Source: Bacillus cereus G9842
Lineage (GTDB): Bacteria > Bacillota > Bacilli > Bacillales > Bacillaceae_G
Direction: 5' to 3'
Assembly (NCBI RefSeq): GCF_000021305.1
Contig: NC_011772.1
Span: forward strand, 4,440,001-4,504,000
DNA length: 64,000 nt
Shown here: in pieces, positions 35,998 to 43,223 of the stretch
Position numbering within the stretch: position 1 is the first letter of the stretch
How the letters are laid out: each line of letters opens with the position of its first letter
Program-made: the position numbers and the translations under genes
Notes under the pieces: model-generated
Told to the model about the DNA's origin: nothing
The model's database searches: none
Seen by the model: only the letters and a program-made list of their open reading frames with translations

Positions 35998-38823
35998 TTA
36001 CAATCTACCTGCTCTATATTTACGAACTAGTAAAGCAAGTGAACCTAGCAGTAACACCATATATAAACCAAGTTGTGCTGTATCTGCAGTTTTTGAGTTT
36101 TTCTCTTTTTTTGAATCATTTTTTGTATCTTCTTTTTTCTTCTGACCATCTGCATTTCGGTTAAAATCAGGAGTACCTACTGTTTTTACATTATCTACTT
36201 TCGGTGTAGTCACTGGATTTTCCGGTTCATTCTTCGGTTCCTCTTTAATAGTTCCTAACGCGCCGATATTATTTGTATCAAATTGAATTTGTACATCGTA
36301 GAAATGATGATAGTTCATCTCATCGATGTCTACCTTTACTTTTGCGTTTAATTTTTTAAATAGATCTTCTACTTCAAACTGTACTACTCGCGTATTTGCA
36401 TTTTTATCTTCGCTTACTACTTTCGCATCAGCGAATAGTTCCTTGTTTTCCGTTTGGAATTTCGTAATCCACGCACTATTTTTCAGCGTCATCTCAATGT
36501 ATTTTTTACCATCTTTTACGATTAATTTCGCTGGATTTACAACATAGTCATGCATCTTTGAAATTTCATCTGTTTTATCTTTTAATACTTTAAATGTAAT
36601 ATCATATTGGCCATCTACTAAATTTTTCGGATCAACTATTACTCTCGGGTTATTATTTCCACCTTGGTTGTTGTTTCCACCTTGGTTGTTGTTTCCACCT
36701 TGGTTGTTGTTTCCACCTTGGTTGTCGTTTCCACCTTGGTTGTCGTTTCCGCCTTGGTTGTCGTTTCCGCCTTGGTTGTCGTTTCCGCCTTGGTTGTCGT
36801 TTCCACCTTGGTTCCCTAAAGCTTTAATACTGTCTTGATCAAATACAAATTGAACATCGTAGAAATGGTGATAATTCATTGAATCAATATCTACTTTTAC
36901 TTTTGCATTTAATTTTTTAGACAAATCGTTTACTTCTACTTCTACTACTCTTGTATTTTGTTCTTTATTTTCACTTAACACTTTTGCATTAACGAAAGAA
37001 CCATTCTTCTCAAATTCAAATTTCGTAATCCATGTACTATTTGTTAATGTAAACGATACGTATTTCTTACCATCTTTTACTTTTAATACACCTGGGCTTT
37101 TTGTGTATGTGTTCATCATTGAGATTTCATCTGTTTGATCTTTTAACACTTTAAAGCCAATGCTGTATTCACCATCTTTAAGAGCTTTTGGATCAATTGT
37201 TGTGTTATTATCTTGGTTATTGTTTCCACCTTGATTGTCGTTTCCGCCTTGGTTGTTATTTCCGCCTTGATTGTCGTTTCCACCTTGGTTGTTGTTTCCG
37301 CCTTGGTTGTTATTTCCACCTTGGTTGTTGTTTCCGCCTTGATTGTCGTTTCCACCTTGGTTATCTAACGGCTTAATGCTACCTTTATCAAATGCAAATT
37401 GAATATCGTAAAAATGGTGATAATTCATTGAATCGATATCTACTTTTACTTTTGCATTTAACTTTTTCGATAAATCTGGCACTTCTACTTCCACTACGCG
37501 TGTATCAGCTTTTTTATCTTCACTTATTACATTTGCATCAACAAACGAACCATTTTTCTCAAATTCAAATTTTGTAATCCAAGAACTGTTCGTTAACGTA
37601 AATGATACATACTTCTTACCATCTTTTACTTTTAGCACACCTGGACTTTTTGTATATGTGTTCATCATTGAAATTTCGTCTGTTTGATCTTTTAACGCTT
37701 TAAAATTGATGCTGTATTCACCATCTTTAATTGTTTCAGCATCTGGTTTTTTATTTTCATCTGGTTTTTCTACTTCTGGTTTTTCTACTTCTGGTTTTTC
37801 TACTTCTGGTTTTTCTACTTCTGGTTTTTCTACTTCTGGTTTTTCTACTTCTGGTTGTTTCTCTTCATTTTTAATTTGTTCAAGTTTATCTTGTTCAAAT
37901 AAAAGTTGTACATCATGCGTTTGCTTATAATTTCTTGATGCCATTTCGATAAATACTTTTGTATTTAGTTTTTTAGATAAATCGTTTACTTCAAACTCTA
38001 CTACTCTTGTATCTTTTTCCTTATCCTCACTCACTACTTTTGCATCAACAAATGCGCCATCTTTTTCCGTTTGGAAATTTTTAATTAATGAGCTGCTTTT
38101 TAGTGTTACAATTGCTTTTTTCTTACCGTTTTCTACTTTTAATACTCCTGGATTTACCATGTAAGTATTCATCTTAGATTCTTCATCTGTTTGATCTTTT
38201 AATACTTTAAATGGAATGCTGTACGCACCATCTGTAATTGTGTTAGAATTTGGTTGTTGATCTGGGTCAGGCTTTTGGTCGGGCTTCTGACCTGGATCGG
38301 TAGTTTCATTTGGATCTGGCTTATTAGCTGGGTCCTCTTTTTCATTTGGTTTTTCTACATGAATTGGTGTAATGCTATTTTGATCAAATGCAATACGAAC
38401 GTCGTACTCATGATGATAATTTAAAAAATCAATATCTACTTTTACTTTTGCATTTAATACCTTCTCTACATCTTCTACATCAAATTCTACTACTCTTGTA
38501 TCTTTTTCTTTATCTTCACTAATTACATTTGTCGCAACTAGCTTACCTGCTTTTTCTGTTTCAAACTTCGTAATCCATGAACTATTTGTTAATGTAAAGG
38601 ATACTTTCTTTTTCCCATCCTTCACTTTTAAAGTTCCCGGGCTTACTGAATATTGATTCATCATTGATTCTTCATCTGATGTATCTTTTAAAACTTTGAA
38701 GCCAATTGAATATTCACCGTCAGCCAACTTGGTAGCTGCTTGAACTGCAAGTGGTTGTAATGTTGATACGAATGTAAATATCATTAAAAACATAGCAACA
38801 ATAATTTTTGTATACCTGTTCAA
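35998..38823 (-). CDS. isdX2: Five-NEAT haemophore IsdX2
   Basis: Secreted haem scavenger of 941 residues. Signal peptide (1-29), then five NEAT domains at about 33-155, 198-318, 366-487, 556-676 and 746-867. The haem-iron YxxxY motif of strand 8 is intact in NEAT1 (YHHEY), NEAT3-5 (YHHFY), but NEAT2 has YKQTH. Linkers are repetitive: Asp/Pro-rich, six PEVEK units, and GGN(N/D)NQ units. The C-terminus looks like a sorting signal (NSKTAD, hydrophobic segment, RKYRAGR). TTG start at 38823 after AAAAGGGAGAG. It transfers haem towards IsdC. Confidence 0.93.
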   Translation of the reverse strand: MNRYTKIIVAMFLMIFTFVSTLQPLAVQAATKLADGEYSIGFKVLKDTSDEESMMNQYSVSPGTLKVKDGKKKVSFTLTNSSWITKFETEKAGKLVATNVISEDKEKDTRVVEFDVEDVEKVLNAKVKVDIDFLNYHHEYDVRIAFDQNSITPIHVEKPNEKEDPANKPDPNETTDPGQKPDQKPDPDQQPNSNTITDGAYSIPFKVLKDQTDEESKMNTYMVNPGVLKVENGKKKAIVTLKSSSLIKNFQTEKDGAFVDAKVVSEDKEKDTRVVEFEVNDLSKKLNTKVFIEMASRNYKQTHDVQLLFEQDKLEQIKNEEKQPEVEKPEVEKPEVEKPEVEKPEVEKPEVEKPDENKKPDAETIKDGEYSINFKALKDQTDEISMMNTYTKSPGVLKVKDGKKYVSFTLTNSSWITKFEFEKNGSFVDANVISEDKKADTRVVEVEVPDLSKKLNAKVKVDIDSMNYHHFYDIQFAFDKGSIKPLDNQGGNDNQGGNNNQGGNNNQGGNNNQGGNDNQGGNNNQGGNDNQGGNNNQDNNTTIDPKALKDGEYSIGFKVLKDQTDEISMMNTYTKSPGVLKVKDGKKYVSFTLTNSTWITKFEFEKNGSFVNAKVLSENKEQNTRVVEVEVNDLSKKLNAKVKVDIDSMNYHHFYDVQFVFDQDSIKALGNQGGNDNQGGNDNQGGNDNQGGNDNQGGNDNQGGNNNQGGNNNQGGNNNQGGNNNPRVIVDPKNLVDGQYDITFKVLKDKTDEISKMHDYVVNPAKLIVKDGKKYIEMTLKNSAWITKFQTENKELFADAKVVSEDKNANTRVVQFEVEDLFKKLNAKVKVDIDEMNYHHFYDVQIQFDTNNIGALGTIKEEPKNEPENPVTTPKVDNVKTVGTPDFNRNADGQKKKEDTKNDSKKEKNSKTADTAQLGLYMVLLLGSLALLVRKYRAGRL
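36650..36813 (-). repeat. 18-bp coding tandem repeat (GGNDNQ/GGNNNQ)
   Basis: About nine units encoding a flexible Gly/Asn/Gln linker between NEAT4 and NEAT5 of isdX2; likely length-variable between strains. Confidence 0.85.
37219..37365 (-). repeat. 18-bp coding tandem repeat (GGNNNQ/GGNDNQ), second block
   Basis: About eight units linking NEAT3 and NEAT4 of isdX2, the same unit as the block at 36650-36813. Confidence 0.85.
37758..37856 (-). repeat. 15-bp coding tandem repeat (PEVEK)
   Basis: Six near-identical 15-bp units giving PEVEK repeats between NEAT2 and NEAT3 of isdX2. Confidence 0.85.
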
Positions 38824-38847
38824 TGGAACGACTCTCCCTTTTGAAAA

Positions 38848-39306
38848 TTATTTAATACTATTCCCATCAAATACAAAGCGAATATCATACGAAGCATTAT
38901 AATTAATAATTGGAATATTAATTTTCACCTTGCCATTTAGTTTTTTTGACAAGTCAGCAACTTCAAATTCTACAACTCTAGTATTATCTTTTTTGTTTTC
39001 ACTTAACACGGTTGTTTCTACAAATTGACCATCTTTTTCTACTTGGAAACTTTTAATAGAAGCACTATCTTTCACTTTAAATGAAACATATTGTTTTCCA
39101 TTTTTAACTGTTAATGTTGCTGGGCTTTCAAAATAACTATTCATTCTAGACGATTCATCTTTATCGCCTTTCCATACAGTAAAAGCAATATTATATTTTC
39201 CATCAGCTAGTTTTGTAGCAGCCTTTGCATCTTGTAAACCTAGTGTTGCGATAAACGTAAATAAAACAGCAAATACGGCAATAATCATTTTAAATTGTTT
39301 AAACAT
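38848..39306 (-). CDS. isdX1: Secreted single-NEAT haemophore IsdX1
   Basis: A 152-residue secreted haemophore that extracts haem from haemoglobin. Signal peptide (~1-27, ending DAKAA), then one NEAT domain with the lip-helix segment SSRMNSYFESPA (Ser and Met positions for haem) and the YxxxY motif in NYNASYDIRF. No anchor sequence, so it is released. Start at 39306 (MFKQFKM) follows AAGGGTGATGAAT and gives the known IsdX1 length. It lies between isdC and isdX2. Confidence 0.94.
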   Translation of the reverse strand: MFKQFKMIIAVFAVLFTFIATLGLQDAKAATKLADGKYNIAFTVWKGDKDESSRMNSYFESPATLTVKNGKQYVSFKVKDSASIKSFQVEKDGQFVETTVLSENKKDNTRVVEFEVADLSKKLNGKVKINIPIINYNASYDIRFVFDGNSIK

Positions 39307-39329
39307 ATATTCATCACCCTTCAAAAGAT

Positions 39330-40043
39330 TTATTTACTCAACTTCACTTTACGAATTAAGAAAGCACCTGAAATAAGAATTAACGCTGCAAACAATCCAA
39401 TACGTGCTTCATCGCCTGTTTTTGGATTATCTGTTTTTTCAGCTTTTCCATTTTCATTTTTTGTTTCTTTGTTCACTTCTTTAGCTGTTTCCTTACTCTC
39501 TACTTTTGTTTTCTCTTCTTTTACTTGTGTATCTGTTTTCGCTTGATCATTATTTTTTGTAGTAGCAGCTATGCCGTTATCGCCACCTACAGCTTTTACA
39601 TTTGCATCAAAAGCAAAACGAATTGTGTAGTGGTGGTCATAGTTTGCATTTGGTACAACAACATGAATTTTTACAGCTGCCGGTTTGGATAAATCATCTA
39701 CTTTAAACTCTACTGTTCTTTTATCTGCCGATTCATCTTTACTAACAACTTTCGCATCAACAAAATCCCCGTTCTCTGGTGCTTTAAATTCTGTAATCCA
39801 AGCACTATGATTCATCGGAACTTGTACTCTCATCTCACCGTTTTTCACTACTAATTTTGCTGGCTTTTCAAAATAGTCATTTGCCATTGAAGCTGAATCA
39901 TTTTCCGCTTTTTGAATTACGTAATTAATATCGTAAGTACCATCAGCTAGTTTTGCTGAAGCATTTCCGTATGGCATTACAAGAAAAGCTAGCATACATA
40001 CGAACGTTATAATAAAAGCGGGTAATACAGAAACCTTTTTCAT
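39330..40043 (-). CDS. isdC: Wall-anchored haem receptor IsdC
   Basis: A 237-residue surface protein with signal peptide (1-~30), one NEAT domain (~33-155) with haem Tyr motif NYDHHYTIRF, a Lys/Glu/Asn-rich wall-spanning linker, and a C-terminal sortase B signal NPKTG followed by a hydrophobic segment and RKVKLSK. It passes haem from IsdX1/X2 to IsdE. Start at 40043 (MKKVSVL) is chosen since AAGGAGG lies 11 bases upstream; an ATG at 40067 precedes that site. First gene of the isd operon, preceded by Fur boxes. Confidence 0.94.
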   Translation of the reverse strand: MKKVSVLPAFIITFVCMLAFLVMPYGNASAKLADGTYDINYVIQKAENDSASMANDYFEKPAKLVVKNGEMRVQVPMNHSAWITEFKAPENGDFVDAKVVSKDESADKRTVEFKVDDLSKPAAVKIHVVVPNANYDHHYTIRFAFDANVKAVGGDNGIAATTKNNDQAKTDTQVKEEKTKVESKETAKEVNKETKNENGKAEKTDNPKTGDEARIGLFAALILISGAFLIRKVKLSK

Positions 40044-40090
40044 TTTTCTTGTTTCCTCCTTGGTCATCTTTCATTTCACTTTTTTGAAAA

Positions 40091-40105
40091 TGATAATTAT
40101 TCTCA
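40091..40105. promoter_or_regulatory. Fur box 1 upstream of isdC
   Basis: TGATAATTATTCTCA, 14 of 15 positions of the 7-1-7 consensus; 48 bases before the isdC start. Confidence 0.85.
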
Positions 40106-40176
40106 ATTTATAAGAAAAAAATAATCTCTTTTACCTATTATTTAATTAGCATTCTTTTATGTAACATAAGTATTAT

Positions 40177-40191
40177 TGATTATCATTCTCA
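40177..40191. promoter_or_regulatory. Fur box 2 upstream of isdC
   Basis: TGATTATCATTCTCA, two mismatches to TGATAAT-N-ATTATCA. Confidence 0.8.
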
Positions 40192-40271
40192 TTGAATATT
40201 AAAAATAATATCTCACCCTATTCCTTATACAAAGGCATAGAAACTGAGAAAAAATTATAAAACTTTTTTAT

Positions 40272-40286
40272 TGATTATCATTCTCA
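40272..40286. promoter_or_regulatory. Fur box 3 upstream of isdC
   Basis: TGATTATCATTCTCA, identical to box 2 and 95 bases from it. The remaining 200 bases up to the brnQ terminator show no gene. Confidence 0.8.
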
Positions 40287-40495
40287 ATATAAATCAAAAA
40301 AAATAAACTATCTCTTCGCCTCTTCTTTCACCTCTTCCCATAACAACACTATAGTTATAGAAACCCCTTATCCCTCACTTCCCTTCCAATATTTCCACAA
40401 CTAAGTCAATCTTAGCCTACTCATAAATTTTTTGTCAACTATATTACGTATAAAATTTTTAATATCTGAATTTCTCTATATATGGCTTTTTCTAC

Positions 40496-40537
40496 AAAAA
40501 AAGAGACTTTCTATTATAGAAAGCCTCTTTTCTCTAT
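40496..40537 (-). terminator. Terminator of brnQ
   Basis: AAAAGAG-CTTTCTA-TTA-TAGAAAG-CTCTTTT stem at the brnQ 3' end. Confidence 0.85.
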
Positions 40538-41859
40538 TTTTCTACAGCAATTTCCTGCTTTTGAAACTTAGAAACTATATAACCAAATCCTATACCGATT
40601 ATGCCTGGAACTAACCAACCAATTCCTACACTATATAATGGAATCTTATCTAAAATAGGTGCTAGCGCTGCAATTTGAAGGTTTGCATTGTGTAATCCAT
40701 CAAAGAAACTGATTGCAAATGCTCCTACAATCCCCCCCACATACATCGCTAATGGAAGACGAACGTAGTTTTCAACAAGTGATAATACGATAAGTACGAT
40801 TCCAATTGGATAGATAGCGATTAAGATTGGTAATGCTAATGCATTTAACTGAGTTAACCCAAGATTTGCTACCATAAATGCTAATACACAGAAAATGAAA
40901 ACGACTTTTTGATAAGAAAGCTTTGGTAATAAGGAAGAGAAGTAATCACCACAAGCTGCAACAATACCTACAGAAGTTGTTAAACACGCTGCTGTAATTG
41001 CGATCCCTAGTAATAAAGTTCCGTAACTGCCAAATAAATGATTCACCACATTTGTTAAAATAATTCCTCCGTTTGCGCCCATTCCAAGTGACACACTAGA
41101 AGCTCCAAGATAAGCAAGCGCTAAATACACAAGTAGTAGACCAAGCGCTGCAATAAATCCTGCAAAGATTGTTACTTTTGCAATACTATTTTTATTTGTA
41201 ATGCCTTTTTCTTTTAACGCATGAATTACAACATTTCCGAATACAAGTGCTGCAAGTCCATCTAAAGTTAAATATCCATCAATAAATCCTTTGAAGAGAG
41301 GAGCACTATACACTTCTGTCGGTGCACCAAATTCTCCAATTGGTGTAATAAGTGCTTTACCTACGATAATTGCAATAACAGCTAATAATATTGGAGTTAG
41401 CACTTTACCAATACGCCCCACTAATTTCGAAGGATTTAAAGCTAAATAGAAAGTTACTGCAAAGAAAATAAGTGTAAAGATAACAAGTGGATATGACTGA
41501 CCTGCTATCTCACTTGGTAAAAACGGTGCAACACTCATCTCATAAGCTACTGTTCCTGTACGCGGCACACTTACGAATACGCCTAAACATAAATAAATGG
41601 CAGTGATAAAAACAAGTGCGAATATAGGATGTACACGTCCTGCTAGCTCATTAATATCTCCCTTTAAAGCTATAACAATTACGCCTAATAAAGGTAGTCC
41701 AACGCCTGTTACAATAAAACCAAACAGCGCGATCCATACGTCCGTTCCAGCACCTTGCCCTAACGCTGGTGGAAAAATCATATTACCTGCACCAAAAAAC
41801 AGTGCAAATAACATTAAACTTATTGCAAACATCTCTGAAAACTTTAAAGATGATTTCAT
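40534..41859 (-). CDS. brnQ: Branched-chain amino acid transporter BrnQ (LIVCS family)
   Basis: Cation-coupled symporter for Leu/Ile/Val, 441 residues, with twelve predicted helices. The N-terminal LFALFFGAGNMIFPPALG is diagnostic of the family, as is the repeat segment LTLDGLAALVFGNVVIHALK. Start at 41859 (MKSSLKF) after AGGGGGTTAG, rather than the longer reading. Expression is controlled by a T-box leader (41955-42225). Cereus-group genomes carry several BrnQ paralogues; the leader's apparent Thr specifier raises doubt about the true substrate. Confidence 0.9.
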   Translation of the reverse strand: MKSSLKFSEMFAISLMLFALFFGAGNMIFPPALGQGAGTDVWIALFGFIVTGVGLPLLGVIVIALKGDINELAGRVHPIFALVFITAIYLCLGVFVSVPRTGTVAYEMSVAPFLPSEIAGQSYPLVIFTLIFFAVTFYLALNPSKLVGRIGKVLTPILLAVIAIIVGKALITPIGEFGAPTEVYSAPLFKGFIDGYLTLDGLAALVFGNVVIHALKEKGITNKNSIAKVTIFAGFIAALGLLLVYLALAYLGASSVSLGMGANGGIILTNVVNHLFGSYGTLLLGIAITAACLTTSVGIVAACGDYFSSLLPKLSYQKVVFIFCVLAFMVANLGLTQLNALALPILIAIYPIGIVLIVLSLVENYVRLPLAMYVGGIVGAFAISFFDGLHNANLQIAALAPILDKIPLYSVGIGWLVPGIIGIGFGYIVSKFQKQEIAVEK

Positions 41860-41954
41860 TTCTACTAACCCCCTAAAATAATTAATTGACAAAATATTCT
41901 GAAAAATAATCCGTCACATATCCTCTTTCAAGCACACTTCCCCGTAAAAGAACG

Positions 41955-42225
41955 CAAAAAACACCCGTCCCTAACAAAGGGACGAGTGTTGAAATCGTGG
42001 TTCCACCCTTATTCTAATAAAATGAATTTATAACGAAATAAGCTCATTTTATAGCTCGTGTAAATTGATAACGGTTTTATCCGCCAAGAATTACAATGCA
42101 TCATGCATGCAGTTCACTCTTGAAGTTTAGAGGTGGTAAGCTTGTCTTTTCGTATTAGGAAGCTCACAGCCTAAGGCTCCCCTCTCTGAGAATCGTAAAA
42201 TACAACTCATGTCCTCATCATTACT
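41955..42225 (-). promoter_or_regulatory. T-box riboswitch of brnQ
   Basis: Minus-strand leader with Stem I (GAGGAC near 42219, AGAGAG and GTGAG apical motifs), T-box AAGGGTGGAACCACG (42010-41996), and a terminator ACACTCGTCCC/GGGACGGGTGT plus T run (41990-41956). By analogy with the asnS and pheS leaders (codon-A-CC pairing with GG of the 5' strand), the specifier is ACC at 42137-42135 (Thr). Confidence 0.92.
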
Positions 42226-42303
42226 TTTATAAAATATCTTGTCGAAACTTGTTGTTTTTTATTATATGGGCTATTTTTTAAAAAATCAATAGTTTTATTT
42301 TTT

Positions 42304-42341
42304 CTGACAAAAAAATATTGGGAGAAAACTTTTCCTCCCTA
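42304..42341 (-). terminator. Terminator of the pseudouridine synthase gene
   Basis: GGGAGGAAAA-GTTTTCTCCC followed by AATATTTTTTT on the minus strand. Confidence 0.85.
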
Positions 42342-43028
42342 TAACTGATCTATTAGAATGTCTAATTCCTCCGATGTAACGCTCCTCCACTTTCCTACTT
42401 CAAGCTCATTTAGCTCTATATTCATAATGCGTACTCGCTTTAGCTTTATTACAGTAAACCCGAAAGCACGGCTCATTCTACGAATTTGCCTGTTCATCCC
42501 TTGCGTTAAAATGATACGAAATGTTGATTGATCGACTCTCGTCACTTTACACGGCTTCGTCATACCATCTTTAATCTTTACACCGCTGGACATCTCATTA
42601 ATAAACCAGTCCGTAAAAGGTTTATCGACTGTGACAACATATTCTTTCTCATGCTCATGATCACCATGTAAAATTTGATTCGCAATCGTACCGTCATTCG
42701 TTAATAAGATAAGTCCTTCTGATGCTTTATCTAATCGCCCAACTGGAAAGATTCGCTCTGGATAATTGATATAATCAATAATATTATCTTCAATATGCTC
42801 GGCTGCTGTACAAGTAATTCCGACCGGCTTATGAAAGGCTATATACACCTTCTCTTTCTCTTCTTTTGCAATAACCTGCCCATCAATCGTTACTACATCA
42901 CCATCGCTCACGAGTGCACCGTGCGTACATATTTCGCCGTTAATAGCCACGCGTCCAGCTTTAATGAGGCGATCTGTTTCACGTCTTGAGCAGGATTTTG
43001 CTTCGCTTATGTATTGGTTGATTTTCAT
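42339..43028 (-). CDS. rRNA pseudouridine synthase, RluF/RsuA family
   Basis: A 229-residue enzyme with an N-terminal S4 RNA-binding domain (KINQYISEAKSCSRRETDRLIKAGRVAINGE, residues 2-32, in part) and a TruB/RsuA-like catalytic domain; the catalytic Asp is in GRLDKASEGLILLTNDG (~98). The fold and GMNRQIRRM motif fit RluF (23S U2604) best; RsuA is the alternative. Monocistronic. The start follows AAAAGGAATAAAAC. Confidence 0.85.
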   Translation of the reverse strand: MKINQYISEAKSCSRRETDRLIKAGRVAINGEICTHGALVSDGDVVTIDGQVIAKEEKEKVYIAFHKPVGITCTAAEHIEDNIIDYINYPERIFPVGRLDKASEGLILLTNDGTIANQILHGDHEHEKEYVVTVDKPFTDWFINEMSSGVKIKDGMTKPCKVTRVDQSTFRIILTQGMNRQIRRMSRAFGFTVIKLKRVRIMNIELNELEVGKWRSVTSEELDILIDQL

Positions 43029-43049
43029 GTTTTATTCCTTTTCACATAT

Positions 43050-43101
43050 ATTAAAAGCGTCAATCTATGGCAATATCATTATGCCACGATTGACGCTTTT
43101 T
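43050..43101 (-). terminator. Terminator downstream of mutS2
   Basis: AAAAGCGTCAAT...ATTGACGCTTTTT, with inner TGGCA-ATATCAT-TGCCA pairing; a long stem with T run. Confidence 0.85.
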
Positions 43102-43193
43102 CAATTCGCAAAAACAACTAAATAAATAACCCCAATCACCAAAAATATTCCACAACAAGCTAACAATACTTTTGCAAGTTTGTCCATAAACAT
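43101..43193 (-). CDS. Possible 30-residue membrane peptide
   Basis: ATG at 43193 after AAAGGGGAAACC. The product is MFMDKLAKVLLACCG followed by one hydrophobic helix ending VVFAN. It lies 30 bases after mutS2 and ends at the shared terminator. Cereus-group chromosomes encode many such peptides, but no family is recognised. Confidence 0.5.
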   Translation of the reverse strand: MFMDKLAKVLLACCGIFLVIGVIYLVVFAN

Positions 43194-43223
43194 ATAATGG
43201 TTTCCCCTTTGTTTCGTTGTTTG

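Noticed and set aside
35447..36145. 232-codon plus-strand frame antisense to isdE and the isdX2 3' end
   Set aside because: Runs across two real minus-strand genes and the operon hairpin; the product has no recognisable features.
37143..37376. Overlapping frames in both strands over the isdX2 linkers
   Set aside because: Shadows of the repeated linker in other frames; the NEAT-encoding frame explains the region.
36650..37860. Regularly spaced short repeats that look CRISPR-like
   Set aside because: Units are 15 and 18 bp, contiguous without unique spacers, in frame and encode PEVEK and GGN(N/D)NQ linkers of IsdX2.
41955..42225. Short frames within the brnQ leader
   Set aside because: The region is fully explained by the T-box structure, and no frame has a ribosome site.
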